A stretch of 64,000 nucleotides of DNA from contig NZ_AP023243.1 in the NCBI RefSeq assembly GCF_016756495.1, positions 1,488,001-1,552,000 on the forward strand, read 5' to 3'. This document shows, piece by piece, positions 35,518-44,200 of the stretch. The position numbers were made by a program, and so were the translations under genes. This stretch comes from Mesorhizobium sp. 113-3-3. GTDB lineage: Bacteria > Pseudomonadota > Alphaproteobacteria > Rhizobiales > Rhizobiaceae. Position 1 is the stretch's first letter. Each line of letters begins with the position of its first letter. The notes beneath the pieces were generated by a model, which made no database searches, was not told the DNA's origin, and was given only the letters and a program-made list of their open reading frames with translations.

Positions 35518-35907
35518 ATGATCGACTCCCCCAAGCGTCAGGATCCCGATGAGGCCATCGAGCCGGTTTTTCAGGCGATCGAGGCGCGCAGAGTTCCCTT
35601 GCCCGTCGGCTACCGACAGGGTGTGATCTCGGCGATCACCGTATTGCTGGGGTTTTCGCTTCTTTTCCTGCGATATTGGAATTTCGAAGCTGATGGCGGA
35701 TGGACGGCCGCCTCGATCCTGGCGACGCTCCTGCTCGCGCTGGCCATCGTCCTCCAACTCGTCGCACTGTGGCGTTCGCTGCTGCCGCGCGACGACGACG
35801 AGCCGGTCTATCAGGTCACGCTGCGCTGGTTCCTCGCTTCGATCATCTCTTTGGTTGCGGGGGTGCTGCTGGCCGGACTGACCGCTTCGCACGTCTTCAA
35901 CCTTTAG
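35518..35907 (+). CDS. Small membrane protein of unknown function
   Basis: A 129-residue protein with three hydrophobic segments (GVISAITVLLGFSLLFLRYW; AASILATLLLALAIVLQLVALW; FLASIISLVAGVLLAGLTAS) linked by a charged loop RSLLPRDDDEPVYQ. It is probably an inner-membrane protein. Nothing indicates its role. The following 386 bp (35908-36293) hold no gene; they contain a GC hairpin (35961-35988) and short palindromes at 36211 and 36223. Confidence 0.7.
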   Translation: MIDSPKRQDPDEAIEPVFQAIEARRVPLPVGYRQGVISAITVLLGFSLLFLRYWNFEADGGWTAASILATLLLALAIVLQLVALWRSLLPRDDDEPVYQVTLRWFLASIISLVAGVLLAGLTASHVFNL

Positions 35908-36293
35908 TCGGGGCCGCTCGACCATCGGCCTCTACGCCGGACCTGTGGGCCGCACGGAAAGCCCCGCCGACCGGGAGTCAGGCGGGGCCGTTGGAGTAGC
36001 CGCAAAGGGGACTGGCTTCGGACTACTCATTGATCCGTAGGATCATCTTCAATGTGCATCCTCGGGATGAGGTGCCGCATCGGCCGAATGGATGAAGGAA
36101 ACGGCCTTATCCACCTTTCAATGCCATCTCGCTTGTCCGGGAGAGTTGGCGAAGCCCGCGATAACCCGGCGGCCCGCGTGCCCGATCTCCCCAATTTAAG
36201 TCAGGCCGCAACGCTTGAAAGCGTAACGATCTCTGTTACTTGCGGTGTGTTGGGTTGGCATCCGCCGCAGCGCGGTTGTGGGGTAGAGTTGGA

Positions 36294-36488
36294 ATGGCGT
36301 CAGGAAAGATTTGCGCGCGCTGCCATGGCGGCGGCAAGGTGTTTGACTGCTCGAGATGGAGTGCGTCGAAAGGGCATTGCTGCCCGCAAGGGACGCATCA
36401 GATCAGTTGCCCAGGGAAGAGCCTCATTTGCACCGAATGTGGCGGTGCGGGGATGATTGCGGAAGCCGAACTCAGGGCCGTCGCTTAG
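36294..36488 (+). CDS. Small DnaJ-type zinc-ribbon protein
   Basis: A 64-residue protein with two CxxCxGxG repeats: CARCHGGGKVFDC near the N-terminus and CTECGGAGMI near the C-terminus, with GHCCPQGTHQISC between them. This arrangement mimics the central cysteine-rich zinc finger of DnaJ, without a J domain. GGGTAGAG-type purines precede the ATG at 36294. Function unknown. Confidence 0.65.
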   Translation: MASGKICARCHGGGKVFDCSRWSASKGHCCPQGTHQISCPGKSLICTECGGAGMIAEAELRAVA

Positions 36489-36733
36489 TCGCGGCTTCGA
36501 CCGGGGCGCGATGCGGGCGGTTTTGGCTGGTGCCGCCATTTCCTGAAAGATCCCGCAGCTTTGCGGCAGAAGCGGTTTCACCGTCGCGCAAAGATGGGGC
36601 TTGCCGCTTCTGGCGCGGCGAGGCCGATTGCTTTAGCATCACCTCATGGATTTCGAGGCACGGCTCAGGCGGCACAGAGGATGCGGTGCCAGGCAGATCC
36701 TGACGAGCAATCGATGCCGCGGGGAGAAGGCCA

Positions 36734-37315
36734 ATGCAGAAGCTGCAAGCACAAGGCGTCCACCACATCACGCTGGTCGGCGCCGGCCGCCAGACCTCGA
36801 TCGATTTCTGGGAAGGCGTGCTCGGCATGCCTTTCATCTTCGAGCAGCCCAACCTCGACAAGGCCAGCGAGAGCCATCTCTATTTCGATCCGGGTGACGG
36901 CCGGCTGATCACCATCTTCACCGATGAGAGCCGCACGCCGCAGAAGCGCCGCACGCCGACCGATCCGGGCTGCGTCCACCACATCGCCTTCGCGGTGTCG
37001 CGTGTCACCTTCCTGCAGGCGGTCGCCCGGCTCGACGAGCGCGGCATCAAGCACAGCGGCGTCAAGGATCGCGGCTTCATGGATTCGATCTATTTCGAGG
37101 ATCCGCTCGGCTTGCTGATCGAACTCGCCTCGTACCGTTTCGAGCCGCCGGCGGGCTTCACTCATGCCGACGTGCTGATGCAGGCGCACAAGCTGCGAGT
37201 CGGGCGCGGCGACTACAACATCGCCGAGGTGCATCTTGCGGATGCGATCCAGGCGCTCGTCGAGAGCTCCCGTGCGACCCTGTCGGACGACCGGGCGCCG
37301 AAGAACCCATACTGA
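36734..37315 (+). CDS. VOC family protein (glyoxalase-like)
   Basis: A 193-residue protein of two VOC half-modules: GVHHITLVGAGRQTSIDFWEGVLG at the N-terminus and CVHHIAFAVSRVTFLQAVAR in the second half, with YFEDPLGLLIELASYRFE. The His and Glu positions for metal binding are present in the second half. It could be a glyoxalase or ring-cleaving enzyme. GGGAGAAGG precedes the ATG. It is read together with the GST-like gene 28 bp downstream. Confidence 0.88.
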   Translation: MQKLQAQGVHHITLVGAGRQTSIDFWEGVLGMPFIFEQPNLDKASESHLYFDPGDGRLITIFTDESRTPQKRRTPTDPGCVHHIAFAVSRVTFLQAVARLDERGIKHSGVKDRGFMDSIYFEDPLGLLIELASYRFEPPAGFTHADVLMQAHKLRVGRGDYNIAEVHLADAIQALVESSRATLSDDRAPKNPY

Positions 37316-37343
37316 CGGCCAACAAAACAGAGGGAGGACAACA

Positions 37344-38210
37344 ATGGCAAAGACAGTGACCAAGAACACCGGGAAATCAGCTGCCAAGGCAAAGGTGGCC
37401 GCCAAGCCGGCGGCAAAGGCAGCTGCGAAGGCTGCGCCCAAGGCAGCCGCGAAAGCCGCGGCAAAATCGGCGGACAAGAAGTCGCCGCCGAAGACCGCCA
37501 AGGCGAAGAAGCCGGGGTTGAAGCTCAGCATGCTGAAGCCGAGCGTCAACAACATGACTGTGCGGGTGTTTGCCCGCGCGGCCGGGTTCGACGCCGCCGA
37601 GACCGACGCCTGGGGCCACACGCGTTCGCCCGAATATCTGGCGCGCAATCCGGCGCATCTGACACCGATGATCGAGGACAAGGGGCTTCCCAGGGGCGTG
37701 CTTTGGGAAAGCTGCGCCATCATGCAGTATCTCGCCAACAAGCATGGGCTGGAGAAATTCTATCCCAAGGCGCCGGCCAAGCGGGCGATGATCGACAGCG
37801 CGATGTTCTACCTGATCGGTACGCTCTACCCCTATGTGGCGCGCGCCACCTATCCGGCGCTGGGCTTCCCGCAATATGCCGGCGAGGTCGGGCACAGCGA
37901 TGCCCATCCCGACAAGAAGTCGGAGGCGCAGAAGGCCGCCATGGCGGCTATCGCCGAGCCGCTGGAGGTCTTCCACAGTTTCTTCAGGGACGGCAAGCCG
38001 TTCATCGGCGGCAAGAACCCGTCGATCGCCGACATAAGGCTGGCGGCGACGCTCGAGTTCCTGGCTGTCGTCGACTACACGCTGCCCAAATGGGCGCAGG
38101 AGTACATGGCGGCGATCGAGAAGAAGCTCGGCAAGGCCTATGCCGAGCCGGCCGGCGACGTGCGTGGCTACATCGCCTATGTGCGGTCGCAGGCGAAGGC
38201 TCCAGCTTAA
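37344..38210 (+). CDS. Glutathione S-transferase-like protein with a Lys/Ala-rich N-terminal tail
   Basis: A 288-residue protein. Residues 1-55 are an alanine/lysine-rich tail of repeats such as AAKAAPKAAAKAAAKSADKK, like histone H1 or H1-like bacterial proteins. Residues 60-288 form a GST fold with HLTPMIEDKGLPRGVLWESCAIMQYL (ES pair) and FIGGKNPSIADIRLAATLEFL. GGGAGGA precedes the ATG. It may bind nucleic acid or polyanions through the tail; activity untested. Confidence 0.85.
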   Translation: MAKTVTKNTGKSAAKAKVAAKPAAKAAAKAAPKAAAKAAAKSADKKSPPKTAKAKKPGLKLSMLKPSVNNMTVRVFARAAGFDAAETDAWGHTRSPEYLARNPAHLTPMIEDKGLPRGVLWESCAIMQYLANKHGLEKFYPKAPAKRAMIDSAMFYLIGTLYPYVARATYPALGFPQYAGEVGHSDAHPDKKSEAQKAAMAAIAEPLEVFHSFFRDGKPFIGGKNPSIADIRLAATLEFLAVVDYTLPKWAQEYMAAIEKKLGKAYAEPAGDVRGYIAYVRSQAKAPA

Positions 38211-38476
38211 GGGTTCGTTAACCAAAGCCCTGTCTACTTGCGGGAATTCACCGCGCGACCACGGATGTACTGGCGCACTATCGGTGGAAGGAAAGGTCGG
38301 CTCCGTGCCGGCCTTTTTGCTTTTCAGACCCCACGCCGCGACATCGCGCGACGGTGACAAGGCAGTGCCGGAGCATCAACCTTTCGCGTCCGGATATTGT
38401 CATCACGGACGTCGCCTCTAACGTGTTGAGCGGGTTCGGCACGGAATGCCGGCCTGGAGTGAGATGAGGGCTTGCG

Positions 38477-38847
38477 ATGAAATGCATGGCGGCAAAGCTG
38501 ATGATCGCCGGTGGAATGCTCGTCGGGACGCTTGTCCCGTCACAGGCGGCAGTGCTCAAGACAATGACGAAGTCGGGGACGCGATCCAGGTTTGCTGGAC
38601 GCCGCCGACGGACGCCGGGAATTCGACCGTAACCCTGAGTTTCAGTCTCAAGCGCGACGGCTCGCTGATCGGTCCTCCACGGCCGACCGCCGCGAACGTG
38701 GCCGGCGATGACAATGCGCGAAAGGCGTTCATCGCCGCGGCCATCGCCGCCGTCCAGAATTGCACGCCTCTGAGTTTCTCGCCGGCTTTGGCGCAAGGCA
38801 TTGGCGGCAACGTTTTCACGCTGCAACTGGCTTCCCCGAAGCAATAG
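38477..38847 (+). pseudogene. Frameshifted exported TolA/TonB-C-like protein
   Basis: The signal peptide and the mature domain lie in different reading frames. From the ATG at 38477 the frame gives MKCMAAKLMIAGGMLVGTLV and then VPSQAA, a good signal peptide, but it stops at 38630-38632. In another frame the mature part continues to 38847: DEVGDAIQVCWTPPTDAGNS, FSLKRDGSLIGPP, AIAAVQNCTPLSF. This resembles the C-terminal domain of TolA/TonB-like envelope proteins (QIQACWNPP). The frames must join near 38545-38575, so a one-base (or two-base) change inactivates the gene, unless it is a sequencing error. Confidence 0.6.
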
Positions 38848-38878
38848 CTGTCCCCGCCGGCGCCTCAGACCCAATCGC

Positions 38879-39094
38879 TCAATGGCTCAGGCGCCGGACC
38901 GCGGCATGCCGTGCCAGGTCCGGTGTCTCGAAAACATAGTCGCTCCAGGCCGATTCCGGGATCTGTCCGGCCAGATAGCACTCAAGCAACAGGTTTTCCT
39001 CGGGATTGAGCGGTCGTGGCGCGCGCTCGTGATCCAGCCCGAGAGAATGAAAAAGATTCCTTGTCAGTTCCGATACCGTGAAGTGGATCGACAT
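38879..39094 (-). CDS. Small cytosolic protein of unknown function
   Basis: A 71-residue protein: SIHFTVSELTRNLFHSLGLD, then the acidic stretch LNPEENLLLECYLAGQIPESAW. GGGAG precedes the ATG by 8 bases. No family is recognised. It converges with the frameshifted gene. Confidence 0.6.
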   Translation of the reverse strand: MSIHFTVSELTRNLFHSLGLDHERAPRPLNPEENLLLECYLAGQIPESAWSDYVFETPDLARHAAVRRLSH

Positions 39095-39415
39095 CTGCGT
39101 TCTCCCTGTGCCTTAAACGCGGCAGTCAGGCAAAGGTTTCAGCGTCAAGCTTCGGTAACGCCGGATTGATCGTTCGCCCCTGGGAGCGCGGCCCGGCACT
39201 TTCGATAGCCGGCTGCCTCGTCACTTTGTTTTGCGGTTCGTCTCAATCTTGAAATAAAAATGTAATATCGAATTTACAGCGGTCATTCTATTACACTAAA
39301 CGAAAGTCTGTTCGGTTCGGAAAGCTTCAATTATTAGGTATAGCTCATTTAGTTGAAGATTATCCAGGCCGAAAGAATGTGATTCCAGGCCATCAGCAAC
39401 AAGGACCATGTCGTC
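39095..39415. other. AT-rich intergenic region upstream of DUF2865 gene
   Basis: A stretch more AT-rich than its surroundings. It contains a TGTAATA / TATTACA inverted pair (39261-39267 and 39289-39295). No gene seen. It may hold the DUF2865 promoter or mark foreign DNA. Confidence 0.4.
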
Positions 39416-40324
39416 ATGATGATCCGTTTCTGGTTTCTCATGATCATCGCACTGGTGACGGTGGCCGCCTCTGCGCTCGGCACGACGTCTTCCTACGCGG
39501 ATAGCTGCGGCGCGATCAGAAGTCAGTTGCTTTCTGGCGGCCGCAGCGGCGGCGTGAGCCCCGAACTGGCGCAGCTACGCCGCCAGCTTGCGGCGATCCA
39601 GGGCCTGGAGAGGCAGCGCAGGTGCACGGCCCAAAGTGCAGCGGGCGGCTTCTTCAACGCTTGCGCCGATCTTGCCAGAAACCGGACGGAAGTGCAGCGC
39701 CGGATGGCGGCTGCATCCAATTCCGGTCGGGATATTTCAGGCTTGCAGGCACGGTTCGCGGCGCTCGGCTGCACGTCCGGGACAAACGAGCAGCGCCCGG
39801 CGCCGAAGAGCCAGAGCGGAACAATTTATGCCGGCAATGCGATGCTGTTCTGCGTGCGCCTGTCGGACGGCTATTTCTTCCCCGCGCCAAAATCGCAATT
39901 CGCCGGCAGCGACGACGTCAAGGATATGGCCGATCAGTGCCGTTACATCTGCGATGATCCGGCCGTCGATCTCTACACGCTGAGCGACGCCAGTCTGGAG
40001 ACCGAGAAGATGGTCGCGCTCGATACCCGCAAGCCCTACACCGAACTGCCGTCGGCTTTCCGCTACCGTGACGATGCCAATTTCAAGGCCTGCGATGTCA
40101 AGCGCTACTACCAGCGGGTCACCGAATTGAGGGCAAGGACAGTCACGCCCACGAACATGACCAACGCCATCATTCCCCTGCCGCGGCCAAAGCCGGATTT
40201 CGGCAGTGTCGCGGCGATCCCGCAATCCGGCACCGGGGCCGCGGGGGCCGCTCAGCTGCGGTCGGTCGAAGCCGGTACGCGGCCGGTGCGTGTGGTCGGC
40301 CCAGCCTTCTTCCCGGCGGAATGA
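39416..40324 (+). CDS. DUF2865 exported protein
   Basis: A 302-residue protein with a signal peptide (MMIRFWFLMIIALVTVAASA, cleaved about after YADS). The mature part has a helical region with LRRQLAAIQGLERQRRC and a cysteine-rich core: FCVRLSDGYFFPAPKSQF, QCRYICDDPAVDLYTLSD, YTELPSAFRYR. This is the DUF2865 pattern of alphaproteobacterial cell-envelope proteins whose role is unknown. Its 5' region is the AT-rich spacer. Confidence 0.85.
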   Translation: MMIRFWFLMIIALVTVAASALGTTSSYADSCGAIRSQLLSGGRSGGVSPELAQLRRQLAAIQGLERQRRCTAQSAAGGFFNACADLARNRTEVQRRMAAASNSGRDISGLQARFAALGCTSGTNEQRPAPKSQSGTIYAGNAMLFCVRLSDGYFFPAPKSQFAGSDDVKDMADQCRYICDDPAVDLYTLSDASLETEKMVALDTRKPYTELPSAFRYRDDANFKACDVKRYYQRVTELRARTVTPTNMTNAIIPLPRPKPDFGSVAAIPQSGTGAAGAAQLRSVEAGTRPVRVVGPAFFPAE

Positions 40325-40400
40325 CCTCTCCTTTTTGCGCATTCCCGGGATAACAGGCTGCGGCGAGCCGTCATGGTGCGGCCGGCTATAGGACCCGTCT

Positions 40401-40425
40401 GGAACGGAGGGGCGCTGACGGCGTT
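40401..40425 (+). promoter_or_regulatory. EcfG-type promoter for the gene at 40453
   Basis: GGAAC (40401-40405), 16 bases, CGTT (40422-40425): a perfect match to the alphaproteobacterial general-stress sigma consensus. The ATG follows 28 bases after CGTT. Confidence 0.72.
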
Positions 40426-40452
40426 GTGACCGACACAGCCGGGAGAAACGCC

Positions 40453-40689
40453 ATGGCCACGTTCAGGGAAATGCGGGTTCTGGAGATCGTCGAAGACGGC
40501 TCCCTGACCAATGACGAGAAGGTTGCCGAACTGCGCAAGATCGAATCCGAGGCGCGCGGCCTGCAGCGGGCCGCATCGGAGAGTTCCATGGGCGACGATG
40601 ACGGCTGGCAGGACGATCTGCGCCAGGTTCGCCTCGCGCTCGACAAGCTCGGCGCGAAGGAACCGAAGAAGGGCGCGGCATCGCTGTAA
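40453..40689 (+). CDS. Small protein of unknown function, likely general stress regulon
   Basis: A 78-residue protein, mostly helical and acidic/basic mixed: MATFREMRVLEIVEDGSLTN, LRKIESEARGLQRAASESSM, then DDLRQVRLALDKLGAKEPKK. GGGAG precedes the ATG at 40453; a GTG at 40426 is less likely because it would overlap the promoter. Its promoter matches the EcfG consensus, so it should be induced by stress through EcfG. No named family is known to me. Confidence 0.75.
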   Translation: MATFREMRVLEIVEDGSLTNDEKVAELRKIESEARGLQRAASESSMGDDDGWQDDLRQVRLALDKLGAKEPKKGAASL

Positions 40690-40719
40690 GGCGATCGCGG
40701 GACTTTCCCTGGATCGCGC

Positions 40720-41073
40720 CTATTCGCAAACCATGCGAACGCGTTGGCCTGGCGCGCTCACGTTCTTGCATGCCAATTGCTTTTCCGGCTCCGAGGGCGA
40801 GGGAGGCGGCGCTGAAAACCGAGTCTGATGGCGTCTGTGCCCGGCAGGCTTCGAAACCCTGCTTTCGGAAAATCTTGCAGGCGGCTGCGGCGACACCGGA
40901 AAGGCGCCATTATCGGCCTGCGGTGCGTAGTCGACATTGGGTGGCGGCCGGTCCCAGAAGCGCCTGGCGTCGAGCGGCCGCGGGATGATCACCGTGCCGT
41001 CATAGCTGCGCGAACAGCCGCTGCCGATAAGCAGCGCCACGCCCAGCAAGAAAGGCCCTATCCGTCGATACAT
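40720..41073 (-). CDS. Small lipoprotein of unknown function
   Basis: About 117 residues with a lipoprotein signal: YRRIGPFLLGVALLIGSGC, where the LIGSGC lipobox places the acylated cysteine. The mature part is proline- and arginine-rich (IIPRPLDARRFWDRPPPNVD). The ATG at 41073 has AGGGG upstream; a GTG three codons earlier is possible. It is likely anchored to a membrane in the periplasm. Confidence 0.7.
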   Translation of the reverse strand: MYRRIGPFLLGVALLIGSGCSRSYDGTVIIPRPLDARRFWDRPPPNVDYAPQADNGAFPVSPQPPARFSESRVSKPAGHRRHQTRFSAPPPSPSEPEKQLACKNVSAPGQRVRMVCE

Positions 41074-41256
41074 TAGCAACACCCCTGCGCGGGCTTATAA
41101 CGCGGCCTTGGCCCGCCCGACAACCGGACTGAATAACGCAGGAGGAGCGTGCTGGTTGCGCCGTTAAGGTTAGCGGATCGTTAATGCTTCTCGGGCACAT
41201 TCCGCCGACGAACCGCGGAGGGAGGGTTCGGCCTTGATTTTCGGGGTGGGGACAGG

Positions 41257-44200
41257 ATGGCGGAAGCGGACGAAGCAATCGGCGTGCGCGGCAAGCGCGG
41301 GCCCGGAGAGCCGGTGTATCGCGGCGCCGCGCCGCCAAGCGCGGACATGGGCTCGCCCGACGCGCTTCGCCAACTGCTCGAGGCAGGCTCGGACTGGGTC
41401 TGGGAGACCGACGCCGAACTGCGGTTCTCCTGGCTTTCATCCTCCTACCAGGCGGCCACCGGTAGCGATCCGGCCGATGTGCTGGGCCGGTTCCGCTTCG
41501 ATTTCCTCAACCAGGTCTTGAAGGGCAATCACAGCGCGGCGGCGCATCTTGAAGATTTGCAGGCGCGACGGCCGTTCCGCGACTTCGTCTACGAACTGAA
41601 GGGAGGCCGCCCCGACTGCCGCTGGGTGCTGACCTCAGGCTTCCCACGGTTCGACAATGAAGGAAAATTCGCCGGCTACCGCGGCATAGGCCGCAACGTC
41701 ACCGCAATGGCCAGCGCCTTCGAAACCATCGAGCAAAACCCGTTGTCGGTCAACGAACCCGACCGGCATCTTGCCGATCTCGAACGGACGATGGACGCCA
41801 TGCACATGGGCGTCGTGCTTCTCGATGCCAAGCTCGACACGCTGATCGTCAACAAGGCCTATCGCGAGCTGTCCAGCATTCCAGACGGGGCCGTGACCGT
41901 CGGCGCCCCGTTCAGCCGGTTGATGGAACTCAACCGCCGCAACGGCATCTATGGCGACATCGACGAACAACAGTGGCAGCGCTACCTCGCCAGCCGTATC
42001 GATGAGATTCGCGCCGGCTCGGTCGCGCCTCGCGAATTTGTCCATGCCAGCGGCAGGACGATGATGTTCTCCGTGACGGCGCTGTCCGGCGGCAAGCGGC
42101 TCTTGACCTATTATGAGGTCACCGAACTCAAGCATCGTGATGCCGAGATCGAAAACGCCAACGCCAAGATCGCCGAGACCTTCGTCAATCTGCGCACTAT
42201 GGTCGACGAGATGCCGATCGGGGTTCTCGTCCTCGATGCCGATATGCGCGCCGAAGTCATCAATCGCGCCTTCTATGATTTCTGGAGGATCGATCCAGGC
42301 CGCGCCGGGATCGGCTCGGCCTTTCGCGAGCTGATGGAAGCGAGCCGCGCCATTGACCCTTACGGCGCCGATGACGTCGCCTGGCAACGTCATACCGCCG
42401 AGCGCGAAGCCGAAATCCGGGCGGGCGTCGCCGGCTCCAGACAATTGCCGCACAATGACGGGCGCACGCTTGTCGCATCGCTGGCGCCGCTGCCCGGTGG
42501 CAAGCGGCTCATCTCCTATGTCGACGTCACCGACATGAAGGGGCGTGAGACCGAGGCCCAGGACGCGCGCAAGCATCTCGCCAGCGTGCTGGAATCGCTG
42601 CCGGCCGGGGTCATCATCTACGACCGCGACGACAAGTTCGTCTTCGCCAACCGCAAGCTGCAGGACACGCTGCCGGCGCTGAAGCCCTTCTGGCAGCCCG
42701 GGTGCAGCTTCCGCGAGGCGTTGGAATTCGGTCGGTCGGTCGGCTATTTCCGCTCGAGCGGCGATGCCGGGATCGACAGGCTGTACGAGGTCGAACCCGA
42801 ACGCTGGCTCGACTCCATGCTGGCGCGTTATCGCTTGCCGAATTCCTCCTATGAGCGCCTCAATGCCGATGGACGCTGGTACCAGGTCTACGACATGCGC
42901 ACCGATGACGGGACGTTCATCGGTGTGCGCGTCGACATCTCCGACATCAAGAGCCGCGAGGCGGCGCTGCGCGACTCGATGCGACAGATCGATCTCTTCC
43001 GTCACGTCATGGACGAGTTGCCGGTAGCCGCCTTCATCAAGGCGCAGGACCTCAGCATCGAATTCGTCAACAAGGCCTGGTGCGCGCTGACCGGCATCGC
43101 CAAGGAAGACGTCATCGGCCGGACCGACCGTGAGCTGTTTGGCACGCAGGACGCGGAAAGCTACAGCAATGACGACACCCAGGTCGTCGTAACCGGCAAG
43201 GGCCTCGAGGTCGAGGAGCCCGTCACCCATCGCGACGGCACGGTGCGGCAGTTGATGACGCGCAAGAGCCGGCTGGTGGCGATAGACGGTTCGGTGCATC
43301 TGGTCGGTTCCAGCACCGACATCACCGACGTAAAGGCGCGCGAGAAGGCTCTGGAAGAGAGCATGCGCGAGAACGAAGTGTTCCGCAGCCTGATCGACAA
43401 TGTACCGGTGTCGATCTATGCCAAGCGCTCCGATCTCAGGCAGTTCTATGTCAACAAGGGCTGGTGCGATCTGACCGGCCTCAGCAGGGAAGACGCGATC
43501 GGCAAGACTGACATAGAGATTTTCGGGGAGGACGGCGAGGCGTTCGTGGCCGGCGATCTGGCCGTGCTGCGCACCGGCGACACCCAGGAGGTCGAGGAGA
43601 CGGTGCGGCTTGCCGACGGCAGCGTCAGGCATCAGTTCGCGCGCAAGGGCGCGATGATCGCGTCGGACGGTTCGCTCTACCTGATCGGATCGACCACTGA
43701 CATAACGGAGCTGAAGCTGCGCGAGGCGGAGCTCAGCGAGGCGCGCCAGCGCGCCGTGCTCGCCGACCGCGCCAAGTCCGAATTCCTCGCCAATATGAGC
43801 CATGAGATCCGCACGCCGATGAACGGTGTGCTGGGCATGGCGGAACTGCTGGCCAAATCCAATCTCGATCCCAAGCAGAAGACGTTCACCGACATCATCG
43901 TCAAGTCGGGCAATGCGCTGCTGACCATCATCAACGACATCCTGGATTTCTCCAAGATCGATGCCGGCCAGATGGTGCTCGACCCGGCGCCCTTCAACCT
44001 TGCCGAGGCGATCGAGGACGTGGCGACGCTGGTGTCGACCCGCGCCAAGGAAAAGGACCTCGAGCTCATCGTGCGCGTCGAGCCGAGGCTCGAAAGCCTG
44101 TTCATCGGCGATGTCGGCCGCATCCGGCAGATCGTCACCAACCTCGTCGGCAATGCGGTCAAGTTCACCGACGAAGGCCATGTGCTGGTCGACGTGACCG

